Made by a program: the position numbers and the translations under genes. Of a stretch of 64,000 nt of DNA, positions 1 to 12,244 are shown piece by piece; position 1 is the first letter of the stretch; each line of letters starts with the position of its first letter. Source of the DNA: Phocoena phocoena (taxonomy: Eukaryota > Chordata > Mammalia > Artiodactyla > Phocoenidae); contig NC_089220.1 of NCBI RefSeq assembly GCF_963924675.1, positions 88,787,168 to 88,851,167 of the forward strand. Direction: 5' to 3'. The notes beneath the pieces were generated by a model, which worked only from the letters and a program-made list of their open reading frames with translations, did no database searches and was not told the origin of the DNA.

Positions 1-1261
1 TCTTCATGGGTCTTATAAGAACAGCACCCAAGCATGGTGATGACCTTCGAATCTGGTCAGTCTGGTATCAGTAGAGCTCAGAAAAAGCTTTTCCTGGCAT
101 GTTGCCACCACTTCCGGAATTTCTGCTATGCTAAAAAAAATTAACAGCTATATTAAAGTATAATTGATATAAAATAATCACTTACCAAATTATGTACATT
201 AGATATGTTAAGTTTTGACGTATGTGTATACCTATGAAACTATCACCACAGTGAAGGAATATGCATCATTGCCAAAACTTTCCTTTTGCTGCTCTGTAAC
301 CCCTCCCTCTCACTGACTTAGTTTGCCACCGTTTATTAGTTGTTCCACATCCTTAACAACAATGGGTCAGGACTAGAGGGCAAAAGTAAGCTGCACTGAC
401 ACCCCTCCTGCTTGGGCTTAATTCTGAATGTACCATTTCCATCTTCTAAGGTTGGACAAGCCCTGCAACAATCCACTGTGACTTAATGGACCAGATATTT
501 CCCAGCTTATAACAGATGAGACAAATGGTCACTTACTGTTCCATGGTCAAGTGTTCCATCTCTACGAGGCCCTAATAACATACCAGGAACTGTTTCTCAA
601 AAGCATATAATTTTCTGTTTTAGATGACATGGCCTTGCTTCAGAACCCCAGGGACTTCCAATAAACTCTACAGTGAAACATTTCTCACCATTGACAACAT
701 CAGGACTGCTGAATCATCTGACTGAAGATGTAAAGCTGCTTGCATCATAGTCTGGACTTGCCAAAGAGCACATTCCTGCTCCTAGCCCACTTAAAACTGG
801 CAGCCTTTTGTATCAGCTAGTTTATAGGCTAGACCAATGTCTCAGATGAGGAATTTGTTGTCCCCAGAATGCAAAGAGGCTGACCAAGCACTATGCTTTC
901 TTCTTCTTGGCAAAGTATGTAAGATGCAGTAATTTGTGCTTTACCTTGGAGACATCCAGGCACATTCCTGGTCACTAGATATCTAGAAAATTTATTAAAA
1001 TTAGATTCCTGAGTCTTGTAAGGTTCCTCTCTTGCCTCCCAGAAAACATGGTTCTTATCAAAGCTCTCAGTATACTAGCCAACTCTGACACATTCTGCCT
1101 CATCAGTATGTTTTCATGGACGTAATAGATCAATGTGATGTTCTTTACATATTCACACGGTCCCAATCTCTTCTGACTATATTATGATAGCAAGGAAGAG
1201 TTATCATGGTTTATAAATTAACTTCCTTGTCTATTCCATGTGAATGTTTTCCCCAGGGCTG
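1..1261. other. Unassigned AT-rich intergenic DNA
   Basis: I see no open reading frame with a recognisable product, no RNA gene and no repeat that I can name with confidence. Open frames here are short and lack family motifs. The stretch could be worn-down old repeat sequence. Confidence 0.5.
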
Positions 1262-1830
1262 TCTCTTCTGTTCCATTAATGTATATGTCTTTTGTATGCC
1301 TAAAACATACTGTTTTAATTACTATAGCTTTGTAATATAGTTTGAAATCAGGAAGCATGATGCCTCTAGCTTAATTCTTTTTCATGATTACTTGATCTTT
1401 AGGTCTTTTACGGTTTCATACAAATTTTAGGATTGTTCTGTTTCTGTGAAAAATGCCATTGTTATTTTGATAGAGATTGAATTGAATCTGTAGATAGCTT
1501 TGGGTACTATGGAAATTATAACAGTATTAATTTTTCCAATCCATGAGCATGGAATATATTTCCATTTATTTGTATTTTCTTCAAATATCTTATCAATGTC
1601 GTTTTCCAAATAAAGGTCTTTCACCTCCTTGGTCAAATTTAATCCCATGTATTTTATTCTATTTGATGCAGTTGAAATTAAGAAAACCATCTCATTCACT
1701 TTTTCTGATAGTTTGTTATTAGTGTATAAACACACAACTGACTTTTGAATATTGCTTTTTGTACCCTGCAACTTTACTAAATTCATGTATTTGAACTAAA
1801 TTTTTTGATGGAATCTTGTGTGTTGTTATT
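1262..1830 (-). mobile_element. L1 ORF2 fragment (reverse-transcriptase 3' part), antisense
   Basis: Read on the minus strand this matches the region of L1 ORF2 after the reverse-transcriptase core. The frame around 1,427-1,786 contains the typical L1 stretch around 'ASNRIKYMGLNLTKEVKDLY', followed by a decayed form of the part where L1 has a lysine-tryptophan-rich segment. The frame has stops on both sides and no start of its own, so it is a dead fragment. It is probably the same insertion as the antisense piece at 2,080-2,415, with an AT-rich block between them. Confidence 0.8.
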
Positions 1831-1859
1831 TTTACTGTTTTTGTCATTAGCCTTCATAC

Positions 1860-1995
1860 TAAATTTATAAGGAATTTATAAGTTATAAATTATAACATAA
1901 ATTAAGTAATTAATTATAATTTAAGTAATAAAACTTATAAATTACTTATAAATTATTACTTATAAATTTAATTACTTAATTTATAAGTAATTAAC
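1860..1995. repeat. AT-rich palindromic repeat
   Basis: The stretch is almost pure A/T. Bases 1,897-1,913 are the exact reverse complement of 1,968-1,984 (17-bp arms). A second inner pair (1,923-1,930 with 1,954-1,961) is nearly concentric. It could extrude as a cruciform or hairpin. It interrupts antisense L1 sequence. Confidence 0.7.
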
Positions 1996-2079
1996 CTACA
2001 ACCAACATTAGTTTAATCTTAATTTTAATATATATTTAGCTTCACTAGTGAAATGTATACTTCCTTATGTTTTTCTTTT

Positions 2080-2415
2080 CCTAATTAGAGCTCTTTTGTT
2101 TCAGCTGAAAGTCGTCCCCTTAACGTTGATTGTAAGGCCAGTCTATCGGTGGTAAACTCCTCCATTTTTTTTTTTGTTTGTTTGTTTGGAAATCTCTATA
2201 TCTCTCCCTACAATTCTGAGGGCCAACTTTGATGGATAGAGTGTTTTTGGTTGGTATCTTTTTTCCTTTTAGCACTTTGAATATGTTATGCATTTCCCTT
2301 CTGGACTTCAAAATTCCTGCTGAAAAATCTGTTGATGATCTTCTGCTATGTACAGAAGAGTGCTGCCTTTCAATCCTTTGTAACTGCCCAAGCAATTTTT
2401 TTTTGTTCTCAGTGG
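2080..2415 (-). mobile_element. L1 ORF1 C-terminal / inter-ORF fragment, antisense
   Basis: The minus-strand frame contains 'STDFSAGILKSRREMHNIFK', a clear form of the L1 ORF1 C-terminal motif (SADFSAETLQARREWHDIFK-like). It is followed by the sequence that lies between ORF1 and ORF2 in L1. The frame is broken. It lies next to the start of a separate sense-strand L1 at about 2,440. Confidence 0.8.
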
Positions 2416-2480
2416 CTCCCAATACTTGAGGGTATGCCAAGAACTGTCAGTGTCCCAGGGGGAAGGATCTAAGTCAGCAG

Positions 2481-3240
2481 ATTTTAAAGTATGAAACTAT
2501 ACCTCTTTCAGGGGAAGACTGTGAGATGAACAGTGCTGTGCACTCCCTCTGCACTGAGCCCTGAAGGGATAACCAGTTAAAAACTGTTTCTTTGTTTGCT
2601 TATTGTCCTGTTGAACATGTGAACACAAGTCACTGGCCACCAGAGCCAGGCTATTAAGGGATATGTCCTCTGGGCAGCAGCCCCCAAATCTGAGAAAATA
2701 TACCTATACACAAACTCCTTTTCTGAGATACTGGGGACCTGCAACAGGGGAGAGTGTGAAGATGGCACTTGATGGCCTCACTCACCTCTGGAAAGGATTT
2801 CAGTCAGTTCCCAGTTGCATTAAATTAGAATCCTGCCTCTGAGACCGTAGCTTTTAAGATAAGAAATAAGCCTCTTTCATGGGAAGGCTGGGCATTTCTG
2901 TCTGCTGCTTCTGCACTGTGTGTTAGATTCCTAGCTGATTAAGAATGATTTCTTTGTTCATTACTCTCCTAGGGGACACACAAACAAGGATTGCTGGCCA
3001 CCAGAGCCAGGCTAAGAAGGCACATCTCCTGAGTGACAGACACAAAACCAGGGCTGCTGACATGTATGTAAGTTTCTTTTCAGGAGATACTGGAGACCTG
3101 GAGCAAGGGAGACTACAAAGATGGTGCCTGCTAGCCTCCCCAATCTCTGGAGCACTGCAGTTGGCCCCTAGTAGTATGTAAAATCAGAAGCCTTTTCCTC
3201 AGACTGAAGCTTTTAAGGTAAGCAAATAGGCCTGTTTCAC
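2481..3240 (+). repeat. Tandem L1 5'-UTR monomers, about 0.36 kb each
   Basis: Two and a fraction diverged copies of a 0.36-kb unit lie head to tail. Landmarks recur in the same order: 'cttttaagataag' at 2,851 and a near copy at 3,208 (with a weaker one at 2,481), and 'ggccaccagagccaggcta' near 2,637 and again near 2,997. The array lies directly upstream of L1-A ORF1, so it is the L1 promoter region built of repeated monomers. Confidence 0.75.
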
Positions 3241-3875
3241 AGAAAGACTGGGAACACTTCAGGCTCTTAGAGTGATGTCAGCATCGTGGCAGTGTGAGAT
3301 GTTGCCTTTGTCTCTCTCCTTCATTCAAAAACCATTAAAACACTAACTCAACAAAGGTTCCTCTGCCCAAAAGAGCAGGATACTAGAGATCTACACATAT
3401 ATACATCTATAGGTTGGTGGACTGGAGCACATAGAAGAAGAGGCAGAACCAGGTGAACAGTGAATGCTGTGCTTGCAATCACAGCTTTCAGGCCATGGCA
3501 GCTGAGCCCAGTAACATCAGGGGAGGTAGGCAACTGAGCCCAGTAACAGAAGGGGAGGTAGTGGGGCATGAAACACTGGCCTTCCAGCCACAGAGGCACC
3601 TGTGACACCAGCCCTCCCACCTGCAGTGGTGAAGCCCACAAACCTGATAACACTAGACATGGCAGAGATGCCCAATGTCCTGGTGCCCCAGGTGGCAGCA
3701 CCAGTAATGAAGGCACTGGGGGAAACCTCAGGAGGAGGGAATGGAGGGTGGAAAAATGCCTATTCTCAAAACTTGTGCTACAGTGCCACTTACTGAAAAA
3801 GGCCCCTAATTACTAACCTGTTAGAATCCAGTAAAAAGTGCTTTACCTAAAGAAGCAAGGTGTTCACTACTTCAG

Positions 3876-4680
3876 ATGTGCCAGCAGAGGAAAAACTCAT
3901 CGAGTACCATGAAAAACTTTGGAAACATGGTATCACAAAAAGAAAGTGACAATTCTCCAAAAACCAAACTTAAAGTCACAGAATATTGCAATTTAACTGA
4001 TAGAGAATTCAAAATAATTGTCATAAAGAAACAAACAAATTCTGAAACTGAGGAACTTAGTAAAAAAGATGAAGAATGCATTAGAAAGCATTGGATATAG
4101 AGTAGACCATATGGAAGAGAAATTTAGAAATGATATAGGTAGAAGAGGAGAGAGAACTAAAAACAATGAAAACATTCTACAAGAACTACCCAACTACATT
4201 AGGAAGGGTGACATAAAGATAATGGGTATCCCAGAAGGAGAAGAGAGGGATCAGAGAACTAATTTAAAGAAGAAGAAGAAAAAAAAAAAAGAGCTGAGAA
4301 CTTCCCAAACCTGGGGGGAAGGCCATGAAGCTAAGAAAACACCTAATTATCTCAATGCAAAAAAACCCTTCTACAAAATACATAAAAGTCAATATGAAGA
4401 ATTTTAAAGGCAGCCAGGTGAAAAAAAAAAGTAACATACAAAGGAACTCCCATTAGCCTATCAGCAGATTTCTCAGCAGAAACTCTATAGGCCAAGAGAG
4501 AGTGAAATGATATTCTCAAAATACTGAAAAATAAAAACAGTCACCCAAGAATACTCTCTAACAAATTATCATTCAGATATAAAAGAGAAATAGACTTTCT
4601 CAGACAAACAAAAGCTAAGGAAGTTCATCACCACTAGACCTGCCTTACAAAAAAGGTTGAAAGAAGCTCTTCTATCTGAA
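3876..4680 (+). pseudogene. L1-A ORF1 relic (RNA-binding chaperone, broken)
   Basis: ORF1 of L1 encodes a coiled-coil, RNA-binding protein that coats L1 RNA. Here the frames 3,876-4,100 and 4,069-4,407 give acidic/lysine-rich helical sequence and the 'IKIMGIPEGEERDQR' segment, the equivalent of the L1 '(I)RIIGVPEGEE' motif. Downstream, 4,450-4,500 encodes a broken 'LSADFSAET'-type motif. Frameshifts and stops separate the parts, and an A-run at 4,269-4,290 breaks the frame. Confidence 0.8.
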
Positions 4681-5057
4681 ACAAAAAGGCAAAAGTACAC
4701 AAAACTCTGATTCAGGTTTTAAATAGAATCAGAAAATTGCAACTCATAAAGGTTAAAGAGAAAAAAGCAGTAAAAATAACTATATCTACTTTAATTTCGT
4801 AACAAACTCACAACAGCAAAAGGGATAATTTGAGAAAATGAAAATGTAAAAGGAAGAAGAAAAGAATGGAACCATATACGAATAAACATAAGATATTTTG
4901 GACAGAAAAAGTACTATTTCATCTATGAGATGTTTTATACAAACCTCATGGTAACTACTAAACTAGAGCAGAGACAGAAAACATTTAAAAAAAGGAAACT
5001 GAAAAAAAAATCATAGAAAACACCAAATATTAGAACAACCAGAAAACAAAAGATAAA

Positions 5058-6232
5058 ATGGTAGTACTAGGTCCTCATTTATCAATAATCACCCTAAATA
5101 TAAATGGATTGAATTCACCAATCAAAACATAGAGTAGCTGCATAAATTAAAAAACAAGACCCAACTATATGCTACCTCCAGGAGACTCATCTCATCTCTA
5201 AACACAAACATAGGCTTAAAGAGAAGGAATGGAAGATGATACTCCAAGCAAATGGCAACCAAAAGAAAGTGGCTGTAGCAATAGTTATATCAGACAAATT
5301 AGAATTCAAGCCAAAAAAGATAACAAATGAAAAAGATGTACATTATATTATGATAAAGTGGACAATTCAAGAAGACTAAACAGACATAAATGGAGAAATT
5401 AACAGCAACACAATAATAGTAGGGAATTTAAACACTCTACTTACATCAATGGCTGGATCATCCAGACAGAAAGTCATCATCAACAACAAAAAATCACCCT
5501 TAAACATTAGGACCAGTTGAACTTAATAGATTTATACAAAACATTCTATCCAAATGCAGCAGAATGCACATTCCTTTCAAACACACATGGAACATTTTCA
5601 AGGATAGACCATATATTGGAAAACACAAGCTTCAGTTAATTTAAGAAGATTGAAATTATTCTAGAAATGAAGTACAAGAAAGAAAGCTGGAAAATCAGAA
5701 CTATGTGGAAACTAAACAACATGCTACTGAAGAATATTTGGTGTACTAAGAAATCAAAGGAGAACTAAAAATTGCACAAAGAAAAATAATGTAAAGGATG
5801 CAGCAAATACCAATATCGGCCTACCTCAATAAACAAGAAAAGTCTCAAATAACCGATCTAAACTTACAACTAAAGGAACTAGAAAATGAACAAATGAAGC
5901 CCAAAGTCAGTGGAAGGAAAGAAATAATAAAGATCATAGCAGAAAATAAATGAAACAGACTAAGAAAACAGTAGAAATGATCAATGAACTAATAGTTGGT
6001 TCTTTAAAAAGATAAAATTGGCACGCCTTTAGCTAGACGCACTAAGGAAAAAAAGAGATAGAAGGCTCAGATAAATAAAAGCAAAAATAAAAGAGGAGAA
6101 ATTAAAATGGATGTTCTAGAAATGCAAATAACTAGAATACTATGAATAGCTGTATGCCAACAAATTTGACAACCTAGAATAAATGGACAAATTTTTAGAA
6201 TCATACAACCTTTTAAGACTGAATTAGAAGAG
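5058..6232 (+). pseudogene. L1-A ORF2 relic, 5' part (endonuclease region)
   Basis: This is the endonuclease half and linker of ORF2. The first codons correspond to the usual L1 'ITLNVNGLN' opening (near 5,090), followed by degenerate 'QETH'-type and 'GDFNT'-type endonuclease motifs. Stops occur throughout. The reading is cut at 6,232 by insertion of the nested L1 and continues at 12,245. Confidence 0.8.
6220..6232 (+). repeat. Target-site duplication, left copy, of nested L1-B
   Basis: The 13-bp sequence 'tgaattagaagag' recurs at 12,232-12,244. The two copies flank the nested L1 exactly, and the host L1 ORF2 reads through from one to the other. Confidence 0.9.
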
Positions 6233-7019
6233 GATCCCCCCAACCCACAAGGCCCCCTCGGCCACATGGGTCCTGGGTCTGAGCCCCTCCTCTGCCAAAG
6301 TGTCCTTTGGCTGCGTGGGTCCAGGTGAGCCAAGTGCTGCCCGCCTCTAAGGCTCCTCCAGCTGTGCAGGCCCCTGCAGGCATGCTTGTGAAGGCCTGTG
6401 CCCCAGCTGGCCTGCACAGGCACATGTGCTCCAGGCCAGCTTCAGGAGCAGTCAAGAGGGACACATGCAGAGGTGGGGCTGACACAGCAGGTCCAGAGAC
6501 CTACCTAGAGGTCTTAGAGGGCCTAGGTTCTTGGGGGAGGCAGGGATTGGCTGTAGGTCACCGTGGAGGCAAGGACACTGATAGTGGAGGCATCAGGAAA
6601 CTTTTTATTATTATCTTTATTCTCTTTTAAAAATATTTTTATTCTTTCAATTGTTTTTTGGTTTTGCTTTTATTTTCCTAATTCTACTTTTTATTCTTTG
6701 TTATTGTTATGCTCTATTCTGGTGTTGTCTTTTTTTTGTCTTTTTTTTTTTCTTCTTAGCTGCACTTCATGGCTTTCACAGTCTTGGTTCCCAGGCTGGG
6801 GTTGGCCCTGAGCTCCTATGGTGAGAGCACCAAGTCCAAGCAGCTGGATTAACAGAGAATGTCAGGCCCCAAGGAATAGTAATTGGTGTCACCTCTCCCA
6901 GAGGTCCTCATCTTGGCACCAAGACCTGGCTCCACCTCACTGCCTGCCAACTCCAGTGCTGGGTGCCTCAGGCAAACAACCAGCAAGACAGGAACACAGC
7001 CCCACCCATCAAAACAATG

Positions 7020-7900
7020 AGACAACAAAAATCTATGTTACAAAGGAGCAAGGTAAAAATCTACAAGACCAAAGAAATGAAGAGGAAATAGGGAACCTAC
7101 CTGAAAAAGAATTCAAAATAATGATAGTAAAGATGATCCCAAATCTTGGAAATCGAATGGAGGCACAGATAGAGAAAATACAACAAATGTTTAACAAGGA
7201 CCTAGAAGAACTAAAAAACAAACAGAGGTGAACAACACAATAACTGAAATGAAAAATACACTAGAAGAAATCAATAACAGAATAACTGAGGAAGAGGAAC
7301 AGATCAGTGAGCCAGAAGATAGAATGCTGGAAATAACTGCCAAGGAGAAGAATTAAGAAAAAAGAATGAAAAGAACTGAAGCAGTATCAGAGACCTCTGG
7401 GACAACATTAAATGCACCAACATTCGAATTATGAGGGTCCCAGAAGAAGAGAAAGGGTCTGAGAAAATATTTAAAGAGATTATAGTTGAAAACATTCCTA
7501 ACATGGGAAAGGAAATAGCTACCCAAGTCCAGGAAGTGCAGAGAGGCCCACACAGGAAAAACCCAAGGAGAAACACACTGAAACACATATTAATGAAATT
7601 AACAAAAATTAAATTCAAAGAAAAAATATTAAAAGCAGCAAGGGAATATCAACATGTAACATGCAAGGGAATCCCCATAAGGTTATCAGCTGATTTTTCA
7701 GCAGAAAGTCTGCAGGCCAGAAAGGAGTGGCAGGATATATTTAAGTGATGAAAGGGAAAAACCTATAGCAAGATTACTCTACCCAGCAAAAATATCATTC
7801 AGATTCAATGGACAAATCAAAAGCTTTACAGGCAAGCAAAAGCTAAGAGAATTCAGCACCACCAAACCAGCTTTACAACAAATGCTGAACAAGTGCTAAA
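7020..7900 (+). pseudogene. L1-B ORF1 relic
   Basis: The opening segment is in the frame ending at 7,231 and includes 'NEEEIGNLPEKEFKIMIVKM', a coiled-coil start typical of artiodactyl L1 ORF1. The C-terminal domain is in another frame (7,431-7,748) and includes 'PIRLSADFSAESLQARKEW', the conserved RNA-binding C-terminal motif. A frameshift near 7,230 and others break the protein, which should be about 300 or more residues. Confidence 0.82.
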
Positions 7901-7971
7901 GGAACTTCTCTAGGCAGGACACACAAGACAAGGAAAAGACCTACAATAACAAACCCAAAACAGTTAAGAAA

Positions 7972-10900
7972 ATGGTAATAGAAATATACATATCGATAAT
8001 TACCTTAAATGTAAATGGATTAAATGCTCCAACCAAAAGACGCAGACTGGCTGAATGGATACAAAAACAAGACCCATATATATGCCATCTACAAGAGACC
8101 TACTTCAGACTTAGGGACACATACAGACTGAAAGTGATGGGATGGAAAAGGATAATCCATGCAAATGGAATATCAAAAGAAAGCTGGAGTAGCAACACTC
8201 ATATCAGATAAAATAGACTTTAAAATAAAGACTGTTACAAGAGACAAGGAATGACACTACATAGTGATCAAGGTATCAATCCAAGAAGAAGATATACAAT
8301 TGTAAATATCTATGCACCCAACATAGGAGCACTGCAATACATAAGGCAAATGCTAACATCTATAAAAGAGGAAATCGACAGAAACACAATAATAGTGGGG
8401 GACTTTAACACCTCATTTACACCAATGGACAGATCATCCAGACAGAAAATTAATAGGAAACACAAGCTTTAAATGACACAATAGACCAGATAGACTTAAT
8501 TGTTATTTATAAGCCATTCCATCCAAAAGCAGCAGAATACATTTTCTTCTCAAGTGCACACGGAACATTCTCCAGGATAGATCACATCTTGGGTCACAAA
8601 TCAAACCTCGGTTAATTTAAGAAAATTGAAATCATATCAAGCATCTTTTCTGACCACAACACTATGAGATTAGAGATTAGAAATCAATTAAGGGGAAAAA
8701 AAACTGTAAGACACACAAACACATGGAGGCTAAACAATACACTACTAAATATCCAAGAGATCACTGAAGAAATCAAAGAAGAAATTAAAAAATGCATAGA
8801 AAAAAATGACAATGAAAACACGCAGACCCAAAACCTATGGGATTCAGCAAAAGCAGTTCTAAGAGGGAAGTTTATAGCAATACAATCTTACCTCAAGAAA
8901 CAAGAAAAGTCTCGAATGAACTACCTAACCTCACACCTAAAGCAACTAGAGAAAGAAGAACAAAGAAAACCCAAAGTTAGTAGAAGGAAAGAAATCATAA
9001 AGATCAGAGCAGAAATAAATGAAATAGAAGTGAAGAAAACAATAGCAAAAATCAATGAAACTAAAAGCTGGTTCTTTGAGAAGATAAACAAAACTTTAGC
9101 CAGACTCATCAAGAAAAAAAGGGAGAGGATTCAAATCAGTAAAATTAGAAATGAAAAAGGAGAAATTACAAGAGACACTGCAGAAATACAAAGGACCATA
9201 AGTGACTACTACAGGAAACTATATGCCAATAGAATGGAGAACCTGGAAGAAGTGGACGAATTCTTAGAAAAGTACAACCTTCCAAGAATGGACCAGGAAG
9301 AAATAGAAAATATAAACAGACCAATCACAAGAACTGAAATTGAAACTGTGATTAAAAAATCTTCCAACAAACAAAAGTCCAAGACCAGATGGCTTCACAG
9401 GTGAATTCTATCAAATGTTTACAGAAGAGCTAACACCAGTCCTTCTCAACTGCACAGGAAGGAACACTCCAAAGCTCCTTCTAGGAGGCCACAATCACCC
9501 TGATACCAAAAGAAGACAAAGATATCACAAAAAAAGATTACAGATCAATGTCACTGATGAACATAGATACAAAAGTCCTCAACAAAATACTAACAAACAG
9601 AATCCAACAACATATGTAAAGGATCATACACCATGATCAAATGGGATTTATCCCAGGGATGCAAGGATTCTTCAATTATGCAAATCAATCAATGTGATAC
9701 ACCACATTAACAAATTGAATACAAACCATATGATCATCTCAGTAGGTGCAGAAAAGGCTTTTGACAAATTTCAACACCATTTATGATAAAAACTCTCCAG
9801 AAAGTGTGCATAGAGGGAATCTACCTCAACATAATAAAGGCCATATATGACAAACCCACAGCAAACATCATTCTCAATGGTGAAAAACTGAAAGCATTTC
9901 CTCTAAGGTCAGGAACAAGACAAGGATGTCCACTCGCATCACTATTATTCAACATAGTTTTGGAATTCCTAGCCACGGCAGTCAGAGAAGAAAAAGAAAT
10001 AAAAGGAATACAAATTGGAAAGGAAGTAAAACTGTCACTGTTTGCAGATGACATGATACTCTACACAGAAGATCCTAAAGATGCCATCAGAAAACTACTA
10101 GAACTAATCAATGAATTAGGTAAAGTAGCAGGATACAAAATTCATGCATAGAAATCTCTTGCATTCCTATACACTAAAAACAAAAGATCAGAAAGAGAAT
10201 AAAAAACCTAGGAATAAACCTACCTAAGGAGGCAAAAGACCTGTACTCAGAAAACTATAAGATACTAATGAAAGAAATCAAAGATGACACAAACAGATGG
10301 AGAGATATACCATCTTCTTTGATTGGAAGAATCCGTATTGTGAAAATGATTATACTACCCAATGCAATCCCTATCAAATTATCAATGGCATTTTTCATAG
10401 AACTAGAACAAAAATTTTTTACAATTTGTGTGGAAACACAAAAGACCCTGAATAGCCAAAGCAATCTTGAGGAAAAAAAATAAAAACCAGAGCTGGAAGA
10501 ATCAGGCTCCCAGACTTCAGCCTATACTACAAAGCTACAGTAATCAAGTTAGTATGGTACTGGCACAAAAACAGAAACATAGATCAATGGAACAGGATAG
10601 AAATCCCAGAGATAAACCCATGCACCTATGGTCAACTAATATATGACAAAGGAGGCAAGAATACACAACGGAGAAAAGACAGTCTCTTCAATAAGTGGTT
10701 CTGGGAAAACTGGATAGCTACATGTAAAAGAATGAAATTAGAACACTCCCTAACACCATCCACAAAAATAAACTCAAAATGGATTAGAGACCTAAATGTA
10801 AAACCGGACACTATAAAACTCTTAGAGAAAAACATAGGAAGAACACTCTGACATAAGTCACAGCAAGATCTTTTTTGACCCACCTCCTAGAGGAATGAAA

Positions 10901-11890
10901 ATAAAAACAAAAATAAACAAATGGGACCTAATTAAACTTAAGTGCTTTTGCACAGGAAAGGAAACCATAAGCAAGATGAAAAGACAACACTCAGAATGGG
11001 AGAAAATATTTGCAAATGAAGCAACTGACAAGGAATTAATCTCCAAAATATACAAACAGCTCATGCAGCTCATTATAAAAAAAAACCAAACAACTTGGAC
11101 TTCCCTGGTGGCACAGTGGTTAAGCCTCCATGCTCCCAATGCAGGGGGCCTGGGTTCGATCCCTGGCCAGGGAACTAGATCTCACATGCGTGCTGCATCT
11201 AAGAGTTCACATGCCACAACTAAGGAGCCTGCCTGCCACAACTAAGACCCAGCGTAACCAAATAAATATTTAAAAAATAACGAGCAATCCAATTCAAAAA
11301 ATGGGTGGAAGACCTAAATAGACATTTCTCCAAAGAAGTCATACAGATGGCCAAGAGGCACATGAAAAGATGCTCAACATCACTAATTATCACAGAAATG
11401 CAAATAAAAACTACTACAATGAGGTATCACCTCATACCGCTCACAATGGCCATCATCAAAAAATCTACAAACAATAAATGTGGAAAGTGTGTGGGGAAAA
11501 GGGAAGCCTCATATATTGTTGGTGGGAATGTAAATTGATACAGCCACTATGGAGAACAGGTATGGAGGTTCCTTAAAAAACTGAAAATAGAACTACCATA
11601 TGACCCAGCAATCCCACTACTGGGCATATATCCAGAGAAAACCATAATTCAAAAAGAGTCATGTACCACAATGTTCAATGCAGCACTATTTACAATAGCC
11701 TGCACATGGTAGTAACCTAAATGTCCATTGACAGAAAAATTGATAAAGAATATATGGTACATACATACAATGGAATATTACTCAGCCATAAAAAGGAACA
11801 AAATTGGGTCATTTGTAGAGATGTGGGTGGACCCCGAGACAGTCATACAGAGTGAAGTAAGTCAGAGAAAAACAGATATCGTATATTAAT
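7972..11890 (+). pseudogene. L1-B ORF2 relic (endonuclease, reverse transcriptase)
   Basis: ORF2 supplies nicking endonuclease and reverse transcriptase for L1 copying. Endonuclease fragments lie at 7,972-8,472 ('ISIITLNVNGLNAPTKRRRL' and 'IIVGDFNTSFTP'). The linker is at 8,664-9,404. The RT core is at 9,783-10,151, with '[20 protein letters not shown]' and an intact '[11 protein letters not shown]' catalytic box (the two aspartates at 10,047-10,052). C-terminal pieces follow to about 11,890. At least five frame breaks and an inserted SINE make it non-functional. Confidence 0.88.
11098..11280 (+). mobile_element. CHR-type SINE in L1-B ORF2
   Basis: A tRNA-derived head, 'ggacttccctggtggcacag', is followed by a B-box-like 'gggttcgatccc' and a tail of 'aaataaatatttaaaaaataa'. 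The copy is shorter than the one at 26.3 kb, mainly in its body. CHR SINEs are characteristic of whales and hippos. Confidence 0.85.
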
Positions 11891-12231
11891 GCATATATAT
11901 GGACCTAGAAAAATGGTACAGATGAACCTATTTGGAAAGCAGAAATAGAGACACAAATGTAAAGAACATACGTATGGACACCAAGGGTGTAGGAGGGTGG
12001 GATGAATTGGGAGATTGGGATTGACATATATACACTACTATGTATAAAACATAACTAATGAACCTGCTGTATAGCACAGGGAACTCTACTCAGTGCTCTG
12101 TGGTGACCTAAATGAGAAGGAAATCCAAAAAAGAGGGGATATATGTATATGTATAGCTGATTCACTTTGCTGTACAGCAGAAACTAACACAACACTATAA
12201 AGCAACTATACCCCAATAACAAAAAGAAGAT

Positions 12232-12244
12232 TGAATTAGAAGAG
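12232..12244 (+). repeat. Target-site duplication, right copy, of L1-B
   Basis: This is an exact second copy of the 13-bp 'tgaattagaagag' found at 6,220-6,232. Host L1-A ORF2 resumes immediately after it. Confidence 0.9.

Larger units (their letters stand above)
6233..12231 (+). mobile_element. Nested full-length L1 (L1-B)
   Basis: This is a 6.0-kb L1 inserted into L1-A ORF2. It has a GC-rich 5' UTR (6,233 to about 7,000), ORF1 (about 7,020-7,900), ORF2 (7,972 to about 11,890) and a 3' UTR ending with a short A-rich tail at 12,231. Both flanks carry the 13-bp duplication. The ORFs are less decayed than those of the host copy but still have several shifts. A SINE sits inside ORF2 at 11,098-11,280. 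Confidence 0.88.

Noticed and set aside
6067..6630. Overlapping ORFs of 90-118 codons
   Set aside because: They lie across the junction and GC-rich 5' UTR of L1-B and are composition artefacts.
11098..11280. tRNA-like head with a B-box as a tRNA gene
   Set aside because: It belongs to a SINE with an A-rich tail. No cloverleaf with a proper anticodon arm is evident.
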